Below are positions 45,248 through 53,396 of a stretch of DNA of 64,000 nt, piece by piece. The translations under genes and the position numbers were made by a program. The notes under the pieces are model-generated. The model was not told the DNA's origin, did no database searches, and was given only the letters and a program-made list of their open reading frames with translations. This stretch comes from Streptomyces niger (GTDB taxonomy: Bacteria; Actinomycetota; Actinomycetes; Streptomycetales; Streptomycetaceae), in contig NZ_JOFQ01000011.1 of the NCBI RefSeq assembly GCF_000718305.1, positions 124,001 to 188,000 of the forward strand, read 5' to 3'. The number at the start of each line of letters is the position of its first letter. Position 1 is the first letter of the stretch.

Positions 45248-46600
45248 ATGGCCAACTTCTCGAAATCCACGGTGCCGCAGTTCTCCGTGGAGGTGTACCA
45301 GAACGAGTACCTCCCCGAGGGTGGCCGCGAGGTGAACGCCATCGTCACGGTCACCGCCACCGGCGGCGGCACGTCGGGCGGCCGGCCGCTCGCCGACGCC
45401 GGGCAGCCGTCCGCCGCGCGGGGTGCGCCGGACGCCGCCGTGGTCGTCATGGTCGACTGTTCGGGCTCGATGGAGTACCCGCCGGCCAAGATGCGCAACG
45501 CGCGGGAGGCGACCGCCGCGGCGATCGACACCCTGCGGGACGGGGTGGCCTTCGCGGTGGTGGCCGGCACCCACCAGGCCGCCGAGGTCTACCCCGGCGG
45601 CGGCCGCCTCGCGGTGGCCTCACCCGCCACCCGCGGCCAGGCCAAGGAGGCGCTGCGGCGGCTGCGGTCCGGCGGCGGCACGGCGATCGGCACCTGGCTG
45701 CGGCTGGCCGACCGGCTGCTGGCCTCCTCCGACGCGGCGATCCGGCACGGCATCCTGCTCACCGACGGCCGCAACGAGCACGAGTCGTCCGAGGACCTGC
45801 GGGCCACGCTGGACGCCTGCGCCGGGCGGTTCACCTGCGACGCGCGCGGGGTGGGCACGGACTGGGAGGTCGCGGAGGTCACCGGCATCGCCTCGGCCCT
45901 GCTGGGCAGCGCCGACATCGTCGCCGATCCGGCCGGGCTGGCGGCCGACTTCACGCGGATGATGGAGACCGCGATGGGCAAGGAGGTCGCGGACGTCGGG
46001 CTGCGGGTGTGGACGCCGCAGGGCGCCGAGGTCCAGTTCGTGAAGCAGGTCGCGCCGACGGTCGAGGACCTCACCGGCCGGCGCACCGACGCCGGGCCGC
46101 GGGCCGGCGACTACCCCACCGGCTCCTGGGGCGACGAGTCCCGCGACTACCACGTGTGCGTACGGGTCCCGGACGCCGGCGTCGGCCGGGAGATGCTGGC
46201 CGCGCGGGTGGCACTGGTGCTCCCTGTGCCGAGCGGCGAGGCGCCCCGGACGCTCGCGCAAGGCCTGGTACGGGCGGTGTGGACGTCGGACCTGGCCGCA
46301 TCGACGCAGATCAACCCACAGGTGGCGCACTACACGGGCCAGGCGGAACTGGCACGGGCCATCCAGCAGGGGCTGGATGCGCGTAAGTCCGGAGATATGG
46401 ATGGAGCGACCGCCCGGCTCGGCCGTGCCGTACAGCTCGCGAGCGCCTCCGGCAACGAGGACACTGCGAAACTGCTTGCGAAGGTGGTGGACGTCGTCGA
46501 TGCCACGACCGGTACTGTGCGGCTGAAGGCGAAGGTCGCGGAAGCGGACGAGATGACACTCGAAACACGCTCAACCAAGACTGTTCGCGTCAAAAAGTGA
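45248..46600 (+). CDS. von Willebrand factor A domain protein
   Basis: 450 aa. VWA domain from ~60 to ~250 with a complete MIDAS site: DCSGSM (DxSxS), Thr in GGGTAIGTW, and Asp in LLTDGRNEHES. N-terminal beta domain (FSVEVYQNEYLPEGGREVNAIVTV) and a C-terminal region with a helical repeat (ARKSGDMDGATARLGRAVQL). No signal peptide; cytoplasmic. AAGGAG precedes the ATG. Together with the kinase and phosphatase before it, it matches the composition of TerY-P triads (VWA + PP2C + kinase) described in tellurium/stress loci. Metal-dependent partner binding is likely. Confidence 0.9.
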   Translation: MANFSKSTVPQFSVEVYQNEYLPEGGREVNAIVTVTATGGGTSGGRPLADAGQPSAARGAPDAAVVVMVDCSGSMEYPPAKMRNAREATAAAIDTLRDGVAFAVVAGTHQAAEVYPGGGRLAVASPATRGQAKEALRRLRSGGGTAIGTWLRLADRLLASSDAAIRHGILLTDGRNEHESSEDLRATLDACAGRFTCDARGVGTDWEVAEVTGIASALLGSADIVADPAGLAADFTRMMETAMGKEVADVGLRVWTPQGAEVQFVKQVAPTVEDLTGRRTDAGPRAGDYPTGSWGDESRDYHVCVRVPDAGVGREMLAARVALVLPVPSGEAPRTLAQGLVRAVWTSDLAASTQINPQVAHYTGQAELARAIQQGLDARKSGDMDGATARLGRAVQLASASGNEDTAKLLAKVVDVVDATTGTVRLKAKVAEADEMTLETRSTKTVRVKK

Positions 46601-46662
46601 CACCCGAGTGACGAGTGAGACGTAACGCCGTCGGAAGACGGTACGGAGGGGGACATACCGAC

Positions 46663-48159
46663 ATGCCGACCTGCCCGAACGGCCACCAGTCAGTGGCCGA
46701 AGACTGGTGCGAGGTGTGCGGCCACCGCATGGCGGGCCCTGTCGCTTCACCGCCTCCTCCGCCCCCCGGCTTCCCCGGCGCCCCGGCCGCCCCCGCGCCT
46801 CAGCAGGGCGGGTACGGCTTCCCGCCGCCCCCGCCCGGGTCAGCGCCTCCGCCGGGCGGCTACGGCTTCCCGCCGCCGCCCGGCTCCGGTCAGGCCCCCG
46901 GGCCCGGCACCGGCCAGGCCGAGCTGTGCCCGCAGTGCGGTACGCCGCGCGAGGCCATGGCGCCGTTCTGCGAGGAGTGCCGGTACAACTTCCTGACGCA
47001 CTCCTCGACCTCCGCCTCGTACCCGGCGCCGCAGCAGCAGTCCGCGCCGCCGCCCGGCTTCCCGCCCCAGCCCGGCGGACCGGACCAGTACGAGTACCAG
47101 GGCTCGCGCCCCTCGCAGATGAACCGGCCCGCCGAGCCGCTCGGCCCCGGGCAGCAGTCGGGCCCCGCCGGCCCGCCGCAGCCGCCGTTCGGCGACGCGA
47201 CACCCCCGCCCTACGGTGACGCGGGTCCGCCGCCCCAGCCGCAGGGCCCGCAGCCGCAGGCGCCGTCCCAGGGCGGCGACGACTGGCTGCTGCCGCCGCC
47301 CGGCGGTTCGCAGGCCCCCGGCGCGCCGCAGGGCGTGCCGCAGCAGAGCCCGCCCGGCCAGCCCGGTCCCGGTCAGCCGGGCCCTGGTCAGGCCGCCCCT
47401 GGTCAGCCCGGCCCGTACGGGCAGCCGGGGCCGCAGGGCTTCCCGCCCCAGGGGCCCGGTACGCAGGGTCCCGGTACGCAGGGGCCGGGCCCGCACGGGC
47501 CGGGGCCGCAGGGGCCCTTCGAGCAGCCCGCTCCGCCGCCTCCGCCGTACGGGCAGTCCGCGCCCCCGGCGCCGCCCGGTCCGTACGACTCGCAGCAGTC
47601 CGGCCCGTACGAGCAGCAGCAGCCGTTCCCCCAGCAGCAGCCGCCGCCGTACGACCAGCCGGGCCAGCAGGGTCAGCCGGGCCAGCAGCAGGCCGGGACC
47701 GGTGAGCAGCCGTGGCCCCCGGGCGGCGGCGCTCCCGGCCCCGCGGCGACCGGCGCCGGCTGGGTCGCGGTGATCGCCCCGGACCGTGAGTACTTCACGG
47801 CGATGATGGGTCGCAGCGGCCCGGAGGCCGCCGGCCTGAACCTGCCCGCCTACTCCCCCGAGCAGCAGCTGCCGCTCTCCGGCCAGCAGGTCACCATCGG
47901 CCGCCGTCGACACAGCACGGGCGAGTCGCCGGACATCGACCTGGCGCGGTCGCCGGAGGACCCGGGCGTCTCGCACCAGCACGCGATGCTGGTCCAGCAG
48001 CCGGACGGCGGCTGGGCCGTGGTGGACCAGAACTCCACCAACGGCACGACCATCAACGGCGGCGAGGACCCGATCCAGCCGTACGTCCCGATCCCGCTCC
48101 AGGAGGGCGACCGGGTGCACGTCGGCGCCTGGACGACGATCACGGTCCGCCGCGGCTGA
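46663..48159 (+). CDS. FHA-domain protein with zinc ribbons and Pro/Gln/Gly-rich linker
   Basis: 498 aa. N-terminal ribbons CPNGH ... WCEVCG and LCPQCGTPRE ... FCEECR, a long low-complexity PGQPGPGQ-type linker (~100-380), and a C-terminal FHA domain (~400-498): LSGQQVTIGRRR, SPDIDLA, VSHQHAMLV, DQNSTNGTTIN. FHA domains bind phosphothreonine, so this is a natural reader of PknG phosphorylation. In corynebacteria and mycobacteria the PknG target OdhI/GarA is an FHA protein with an N-terminal ETTSVF motif; that motif is absent here. The 3' end of the gene is repeated in tandem after the stop. Confidence 0.92.
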   Translation: MPTCPNGHQSVAEDWCEVCGHRMAGPVASPPPPPPGFPGAPAAPAPQQGGYGFPPPPPGSAPPPGGYGFPPPPGSGQAPGPGTGQAELCPQCGTPREAMAPFCEECRYNFLTHSSTSASYPAPQQQSAPPPGFPPQPGGPDQYEYQGSRPSQMNRPAEPLGPGQQSGPAGPPQPPFGDATPPPYGDAGPPPQPQGPQPQAPSQGGDDWLLPPPGGSQAPGAPQGVPQQSPPGQPGPGQPGPGQAAPGQPGPYGQPGPQGFPPQGPGTQGPGTQGPGPHGPGPQGPFEQPAPPPPPYGQSAPPAPPGPYDSQQSGPYEQQQPFPQQQPPPYDQPGQQGQPGQQQAGTGEQPWPPGGGAPGPAATGAGWVAVIAPDREYFTAMMGRSGPEAAGLNLPAYSPEQQLPLSGQQVTIGRRRHSTGESPDIDLARSPEDPGVSHQHAMLVQQPDGGWAVVDQNSTNGTTINGGEDPIQPYVPIPLQEGDRVHVGAWTTITVRRG

Positions 48160-48224
48160 GCGTGGACGACGATCACGGTCCGCGCGGCTGAGCCTGGTCG
48201 ACGATCACGGTCCGCGCGGCTGAG
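48128..48224 (+). repeat. Triplicated 3' end of the FHA gene
   Basis: Three copies of a 32-33-bp unit (cctGGACGACGATCACGGTC, then CGCG-GCTGAG) at 48128, 48161 and 48193. Unit 1 is the last codons and stop; units 2 and 3 are outside the gene. Shorter CGCGGCTGA remnants continue to ~48270. Confidence 0.9.
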
Positions 48225-48300
48225 ATCCACCGCGGCTGATCCATCGCGGCTGAGGTCCACGGGGCTGAGGGCTCCGTGCCCGGACGGTCCCGTGCCGCTC

Positions 48301-48327
48301 GTCCGGCCCCGTCAGCCGGGGCCGGAC
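48301..48327. terminator. Hairpin overlapping the methyltransferase stop
   Basis: Perfect 10-bp stem (48301-48310, 48318-48327). The TGA of the convergent methyltransferase gene lies in the loop. Likely terminates both FHA and methyltransferase transcripts. Confidence 0.65.
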
Positions 48328-49349
48328 AGCGGCCAGCGGTGCGGGCCGTCCGGCGCGTCCAGCCACGCCCACTGCCGGTCACCCGCCACCGTCACCCCGA
48401 ACCGCTCCCGGTGCGGCCGGTGCGCCACGCGCCACAGCTCGTATGCCGCCTCCGGGTCCAGCGTTCCGGCGCTCAGCGTGCGCAGGAAGTGGAAGCGCTC
48501 GTCGCGCAGCGCCTCCGTCGGCAGCGCGGCGGTCGCGGCCTGCGCCCGGTCGTGCCCGTCGTCCGCCCGCGCGCCGCGGGGCCGGTCCGCTGAGCCCTCG
48601 ACCGCGCCGCGCAGCCGCAGGAAGTACGCCGGAGTGGACAGGAACCGGCCCTCCGCGTGCTCCGGCCCGGTCACCCGCAGCAGGACCAGCCCGGTGGCCA
48701 GCGGCGTGAGGATCAGCCCGCCGGTCCGGCACTGCGCGACCCACGCCGGCGGCACGGACGGCAGCCGGCAGGTCGCCATGATCCGGTCGAACGGCGCCCG
48801 CTCCGGACAGCCCCGCGCGCCGTCCCCGGTGATCACCCGGGGCCGGTACCCGGCCGCCGCCAGGTGCTCCCGGGCGGGCCCGGTGATGTCCTCGTCGAGG
48901 TCCACGGTGGTGACCCGCGCGTCGCCGAGCCGGTGCGAGAGCAGCGCCGCGTTGTAGCCCGTGCCCGCGCCGACCTCCAGCACCTCGTGCCCGTCCTCGA
49001 CCCGCAGCTCGTCCAGCATCGTGGCCATCAGCGACGGCTGGCTGCTGGAGGAGACCGGCTCCCCGTCGCGCACGTGCGTGGCCAGCGCGCTGTCCGCGTA
49101 CGCCCCGCGCAGCCACTCCTCGCGGCGCTCCGGGTCGGGATGGTCGGCGGCCCGCCGCTCGTACCCGCCGACCACGCCCACGTAGTAGACGGGGACGAAC
49201 AGATGCCGGGGCACCTCGGCGAACGCCGCCCGCCAGCGCGGGTCCGTGAGCCCGCCGCCCCGCGTGATCAGCCGTACCAGCCCGGCCCGGGCCGTCGCGG
49301 CCCCGGCGGCGTACGGATCGCTCTGTGGTCCCGTACCGTCACCGCTCAT
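48312..49349 (-). CDS. SAM-dependent methyltransferase, PCMT-like
   Basis: 345 aa. Class I fold with VLEVGAGTGYNAALLSHRL (motif I), TVDLDEDI (post I), FDRIMATCRLPSVP (motif II/III). The SSSSQPSLMATML stretch and overall order match protein-L-isoaspartate O-methyltransferases, which repair damaged proteins, but members of this actinobacterial branch also modify peptides. Substrate unknown. ATG 49349 has GGAGG only one base before it, which is too close for good initiation, so the true start may be a few codons downstream. Divergent from the globin gene. Confidence 0.85.
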   Translation of the reverse strand: MSGDGTGPQSDPYAAGAATARAGLVRLITRGGGLTDPRWRAAFAEVPRHLFVPVYYVGVVGGYERRAADHPDPERREEWLRGAYADSALATHVRDGEPVSSSSQPSLMATMLDELRVEDGHEVLEVGAGTGYNAALLSHRLGDARVTTVDLDEDITGPAREHLAAAGYRPRVITGDGARGCPERAPFDRIMATCRLPSVPPAWVAQCRTGGLILTPLATGLVLLRVTGPEHAEGRFLSTPAYFLRLRGAVEGSADRPRGARADDGHDRAQAATAALPTEALRDERFHFLRTLSAGTLDPEAAYELWRVAHRPHRERFGVTVAGDRQWAWLDAPDGPHRWPLSGPG

Positions 49350-49446
49350 ACCTCCACTGTGCTACGCACCCGCCGGTGCCGCCTTCACCGGTTTCTCCGG
49401 TCCTACGACTCCCGTACTCGGCCGGTGCGTCTGAGACCATGGAGGG

Positions 49447-49851
49447 GTGAACGAGATTCCGCGCGGCACGCTTCAGGACCAGACCTTCTACGAGCAGGTC
49501 GGTGGCGAGGAAACCTTCCGGCGTCTGGTGCACCGCTTCTACCAGGGCGTTGCGGAGGACCCGCTGCTCCGGCCCATGTACCCGGAGGAGGACCTCGGCC
49601 CGGCCGAGGAGCGCCTCGCGCTGTTCCTCATGCAGTACTGGGGCGGCCCGCGTACGTACAGCGAGGGCCGCGGCCACCCCCGGCTGCGGATGCGGCACAT
49701 GCCCTTCACCGTCGACCGCGCGGCGCACGACGCCTGGCTGCGGCACATGCGGGACGCGGTGGACTCCCTGGAGCTGGCGCCCGAGCACGAGACCCAGCTG
49801 TGGAACTACCTCACGTACGCGGCCGCCACGATGATCAACACGGACGGCTGA
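49447..49851 (+). CDS. Truncated hemoglobin, group II (trHbO)
   Basis: 134 aa 2-on-2 globin. FYEQVGGEETFRRLVHRFY is the A/B-helix start, PLLRPMYP and LMQYWGGPRTYSE are characteristic of group II, and RGHPRLRMRHMPF carries the proximal heme His. Group II globins such as HbO bind oxygen and help with redox or nitric-oxide chemistry. GTG start. A strong terminator and then a 28-bp duplication follow. Confidence 0.95.
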   Translation: MNEIPRGTLQDQTFYEQVGGEETFRRLVHRFYQGVAEDPLLRPMYPEEDLGPAEERLALFLMQYWGGPRTYSEGRGHPRLRMRHMPFTVDRAAHDAWLRHMRDAVDSLELAPEHETQLWNYLTYAAATMINTDG

Positions 49852-49868
49852 CGCCCACCCCCGACACA

Positions 49869-49910
49869 CGGCAGCGGCCGGGCCCCTTCTCAGGGACCCG
49901 GCCGCTGCCG
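49869..49910. terminator. Strong bidirectional terminator after globin
   Basis: Perfect 14-bp stem (49869-49882 with 49897-49910), further paired CCCT/AGGG inside, between the convergent globin and 49961-50671 genes. Confidence 0.85.
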
Positions 49911-49958
49911 TTCGTGGCGTCGTCCGCTGCCGCTGCCGTTCGTGGCGTCGTCCGCTGC
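49903..49958. repeat. 28-bp perfect tandem duplication
   Basis: CGCTGCCGTTCGTGGCGTCG, then TCCGCTGC, at 49903-49930 and again at 49931-49958. The first copy starts inside the terminator arm. Confidence 0.9.
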
Positions 49959-49960
49959 CG

Positions 49961-50671
49961 TCAGGCCGGGGTGACCGACAGGCCCTGGAGACCGCCCGTG
50001 CGGACGGCCACCGAGCCGTGCGGCGTACGGAACCGGAGCCAGCCGCCCGCGGCGAGCAGCGTGTACGGCTCCGGCAGGGGCCTGGCGCCCGCGGCGCCGA
50101 CCACGGCGCGCGCCGGACGCAGGAAGCCCAGCGACTGCGCGGCGTGCACGGCGCGCAGCGGCAGGTGGGTGTCGCCGACCGACCGCGACCAGATCTCCCG
50201 GCCGATGCGGTCCCGCTCCGTACGGGTGCGCCGCTCGGGCGGCAGCTCCCCGTCCCGGGCCCGGAACTCGGCGACCGAGGCCGCGAGCATCCGGCCCAGC
50301 GCGTCGGGCGCGGGCAGCCCCGGCACCCGGCGCCAGCCGCCCTGCGGCGGCAGCACCCCGGCCCACGGCGGGCCGGTGACCGCGGCGGGGACGGTGAGCT
50401 TGCCCGCCGGCTCCTCGATGCCGTCGAGCAGTTCGCCGGCCGAGACGGTGACGTCCAGCCGTACCGGCTCCGCGAGGCGCGCCGTACGGATGGCCAGTAC
50501 CTCGAAGGACGGCGGCCGGCCGAAGACGGCGAGCACGCCGCCGTCACCGGACCCGCCGGCGGGTGCTGCCTGCAGGCGCACCGCCGCGGCCCGGTCGTAG
50601 TGCAGCAGCCGGGACAGGAAGGCGGCGAGGTCCGCCGCCTCCCCGTCGTCGGCCAGGCGCAGGACCGTCAT
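49961..50671 (-). CDS. Conserved actinobacterial hypothetical protein, 236 aa
   Basis: No firm family known. The protein starts MTVLRLADDGEAADLAAFLSRLLHYD and has several hydrophobic-alternating strands; it has no signal, membrane helix, or catalytic motif that I recognise. The C terminus (LPLRAVHAAQSLGFLRPA, GGWLRFRTPHGSVAVR) is compact and could be a beta domain. The start overlaps the thioesterase stop (ATGA), so it is the third gene of an ettA-thioesterase transcript. Co-expression may link it to acyl or translation control, but nothing in the sequence shows this. Confidence 0.75.
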   Translation of the reverse strand: MTVLRLADDGEAADLAAFLSRLLHYDRAAAVRLQAAPAGGSGDGGVLAVFGRPPSFEVLAIRTARLAEPVRLDVTVSAGELLDGIEEPAGKLTVPAAVTGPPWAGVLPPQGGWRRVPGLPAPDALGRMLAASVAEFRARDGELPPERRTRTERDRIGREIWSRSVGDTHLPLRAVHAAQSLGFLRPARAVVGAAGARPLPEPYTLLAAGGWLRFRTPHGSVAVRTGGLQGLSVTPA

Positions 50672-51138
50672 GCGGCGACGGCCTCCGAGCGGTCGGCGCC
50701 GTCGTTCCCGCCGTCGGCGTCGTCCGTGTACTGCTGCAGGAACGCCTTCTCCTCGGCGCTGATGCGCCGCGGGCGCCCCGCTTCGAGGTCGTACGGCACC
50801 ACGATGGTCGAGGCCCGTACGTACACCGTTTCTTCCTGGTCCGGGCCGGCGGGGTCCTTGATTTCGTACTGGATGGTCAGCGACGCCGCGCTGATCCGGG
50901 TCACCCAGGACTCGATGGTCACCGGCGCGTGCCGGTGGACCAGCGGGCGCACGTAGTCGATCTCGTGCCGGGCCACGACGGACCCGCCGGAGAACGACGG
51001 GCTGCCGTCCCCCGGTGCCAGCCGGAACATGAAGTCGATCCGCGCCTCTTCGAGGTAGCGCAGGAAGACCACGTTGTTGACGTGGCCGAACGCATCCATG
51101 TCCGCCCAGCGCAGCGGGCAGGAGTAGACGTGTCGCAC
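50668..51138 (-). CDS. Acyl-CoA thioesterase, hotdog fold (YbgC/4HBT)
   Basis: 156 aa. Hotdog thioesterase motif LRWADMDAFGHVNNVVFLRYLEEAR, with the catalytic Asp in DMDAFGHVNN, then VVARHEIDYVRPL and ASTIVVPYD. Hydrolyses acyl-CoA or acyl-ACP; chain-length specificity is unknown. GTG 51138 is 10 nt after ettA, and its stop overlaps the next gene. The acidic C-terminal 15 residues are low complexity. Confidence 0.92.
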   Translation of the reverse strand: MRHVYSCPLRWADMDAFGHVNNVVFLRYLEEARIDFMFRLAPGDGSPSFSGGSVVARHEIDYVRPLVHRHAPVTIESWVTRISAASLTIQYEIKDPAGPDQEETVYVRASTIVVPYDLEAGRPRRISAEEKAFLQQYTDDADGGNDGADRSEAVAA

Positions 51139-51148
51139 GCGATCAGCC

Positions 51149-52813
51149 TCAGCCTCGGGTCAGCTTCTTGTAGGTGGCGCGGTGCGGACGGGCGGCGTCC
51201 GGGCCGAGCCGCTCGATCTTGTTCTTCTCGTAGGACTCGAAGTTGCCCTCGAACCAGAACCACTTGGACTCGCCCTCGTACGCCAGGATGTGCGTGGCGA
51301 CGCGGTCCAGGAACCAGCGGTCGTGGGAGACGACCACGGCGCAGCCGGGGAACTCCAGCAGCGCGTTCTCCAGCGAGGACAGGGTCTCGACGTCGAGGTC
51401 GTTGGTCGGCTCGTCGAGGAGCAGCAGGTTGCCGCCCTGCTTGAGCGTCAGCGCCAGGTTGAGGCGGTTGCGCTCACCACCCGACAGCACGCCGGCCGGC
51501 TTCTGCTGGTCCGGGCCCTTGAAGCCGAACGCGGAGACGTACGCGCGGGACGGCATCTCGACCTGGCCCACGTTGATGTAGTCCAGCTCGTCCGACACCA
51601 CGGCCCACAGGGTCTTCTTGGGGTCGATGTTGGACCGGTTCTGGTCCACGTACGAGATCTTGACCGTGTCGCCGACCTTGATCGAACCGGAGTCCGCGGA
51701 CTCCAGCCCCTGGATCATCTTGAACAGCGTGGTCTTACCGGCACCGTTCGGGCCGATGACGCCGACGATGCCGTTGCGCGGCAGCGTGAACGACAGGTCG
51801 TCGATGAGGACCTTGTCCCCGAACGCCTTCGAGAGGTGCTCGACCTCGACGACGATGTTGCCCAGGCGCGGGCCCGGCGGGATCTGGATCTCCTCGAAGT
51901 CCAGCTTCCGGGTCTTCTCCGCCTCGGCCGCCATCTCCTCGTACCGGGTCAGGCGCGCCTTGGACTTGGCCTGCCGGCCCTTGGCGTTGGAGCGCACCCA
52001 GTCCAGCTCGTCCTTCAGGCGCTTCGCCCGCTTGGCGTCCTTCTGGCCCTCGACCTTCAGGCGCGCGGCCTTCTTGTCCAGGTAGGTGGAGTAGTTGCCC
52101 TCGTACGGGTGGGCGCGGCCACGGTCCAGCTCCAGGATCCACTCGGCCACGTTGTCGAGGAAGTACCGGTCGTGGGTGACGGCGACGACGGTGCCGGCGT
52201 ACTGCGCGAGGTGCTGCTCCAGCCACTGCACGGACTCGGCGTCCAGGTGGTTGGTGGGCTCGTCGAGGAGCAGCAGGTCGGGGGCCTCCAGGAGGAGCTT
52301 GCAGAGCGCGACGCGGCGCTTCTCACCACCGGAGAGGTTGGTGACGCCCCAGTCGCCGGGCGGGCAGCCCAGCGCGTCCATGGCCTGCTCCAGCTGAGTG
52401 TCCAGGTCCCAGGCGTTGGCGTGGTCCAGGTCCTCCTGGAGCTTGCCCATCTCGTCCATGAGCGCGTCGCTGTAGTCGGTCGCCATGAGCTCGGCGACCT
52501 CGTTGAAGCGCTTGAGCTTGTCCATGATCTCGCGGGCGCCGTCCTGGACGTTCTCCAGCACCGTCTTGGACTCGTCCAGCGGCGGCTCCTGCTGGAGCAT
52601 CCCGACGGTGTAACCCGGCGACAGGAACGCGTCGCCGTTGGACGGCTGCTCCAGGCCCGCCATGATCTTCAGAACCGTGGACTTACCGGCACCGTTGGGG
52701 CCCACGACACCGATCTTGGCGCCCGGGTACATGCTCAGGGTGACGTCGTCGAGGATCACCTTGTCGCCGTGCGCCTTGCGCGCCTTGCGCATGGTGTAAA
52801 TGAACTCAGCCAA
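51149..52813 (-). CDS. ettA: Energy-dependent translational throttle protein EttA (ABC-F)
   Basis: 554 aa, the EttA-standard length. Two ABC domains: Walker A GPNGAGKS at 38-45 and GPNGAGKT in the second half; signatures LSGGEKRRVA and LSGGERNRLN; Walker B LLLLDEPTNHLD and LLLLDEPTNDLD. The linker between them (EGNYSTYLDKKAARLKVEG, SKARLTRYEEM) contacts the ribosome. EttA binds the ribosomal E site and gates the first peptide bond by ATP/ADP ratio. Start is TTG at 52813, giving the family N terminus MAEFIYTMRKARK; an unusual start codon that may limit expression. First gene of a three-gene operon. Confidence 0.96.
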   Translation of the reverse strand: MAEFIYTMRKARKAHGDKVILDDVTLSMYPGAKIGVVGPNGAGKSTVLKIMAGLEQPSNGDAFLSPGYTVGMLQQEPPLDESKTVLENVQDGAREIMDKLKRFNEVAELMATDYSDALMDEMGKLQEDLDHANAWDLDTQLEQAMDALGCPPGDWGVTNLSGGEKRRVALCKLLLEAPDLLLLDEPTNHLDAESVQWLEQHLAQYAGTVVAVTHDRYFLDNVAEWILELDRGRAHPYEGNYSTYLDKKAARLKVEGQKDAKRAKRLKDELDWVRSNAKGRQAKSKARLTRYEEMAAEAEKTRKLDFEEIQIPPGPRLGNIVVEVEHLSKAFGDKVLIDDLSFTLPRNGIVGVIGPNGAGKTTLFKMIQGLESADSGSIKVGDTVKISYVDQNRSNIDPKKTLWAVVSDELDYINVGQVEMPSRAYVSAFGFKGPDQQKPAGVLSGGERNRLNLALTLKQGGNLLLLDEPTNDLDVETLSSLENALLEFPGCAVVVSHDRWFLDRVATHILAYEGESKWFWFEGNFESYEKNKIERLGPDAARPHRATYKKLTRG

Positions 52814-53396
52814 GAGAAACCGTCCGGCAGTCTGGATCTGGAAGTGGGCAGTACTACCCATCTTGCCGTACGCCGGTCCCCCGACGAAAACGAGTAACGG
52901 CCCCACACCGAAGAGCACGGACGCTCGGGCCCCCTGAGGGAGGCCCGGGGGACGCCGGGGAGCGCGGAGGGGCGTCGGGGAGCGCCCGTGGGCGTCGGGA
53001 AAGGTCGGGGTGGCGCTGGGGAACGCGGAGGGGCGTCGGGGAGCGCCCGTGGGGTCGGAGAGCGCCCGGGGGTCGGGAAAGGTCGGGGTGGCGCTGGGGA
53101 GCGCGGAGGGGCGTCGGGGGACGTCGGGGAGCGCCAGGATCGTCGGGAAGCTTCGCTCGGGCGGGGGCAGGGACGGGGCAGCGGCGAGTCGCGGGGAGGG
53201 GGAGGAGGGGTAGGCGCTGGGGCGCGCGGCGTGAAGCGCGGGCGGCCTCGGCCCGAGCCCCGAGGGTGCGGCAGCCCGGGCCGATGGGCTACGGGTAGGC
53301 GACGGCCCCGGGCGCCTGGGGCGCTCCGGGGCCGGGCCTACTGCGCTACTGCCTACTGCTCGCGATGAGGGCTACTCACCGCGGGTCACACCGTTG
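52814..53396. repeat. GC-rich interval with minisatellite upstream of ettA
   Basis: 583 nt without a convincing gene. From 52950 to about 53145, blocks are repeated: GCGGAGGGGCGTCGGGGAGC at 52964 and 53025, and GTCGGGAAAGGTCGGGGTGG at 52994 and 53072, as 60-78-bp units. The segment nearest ettA (52814-52920) likely holds its promoter. The LAETG gene terminator is at 53304-53333. Confidence 0.75.
53304..53333 (-). terminator. Terminator of the LAETG surface-protein gene
   Basis: 8-bp outer stem (53304-53311, 53326-53333) extended by 5 bp with a one-base bulge, 64 nt past the stop on the minus strand. Confidence 0.65.
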
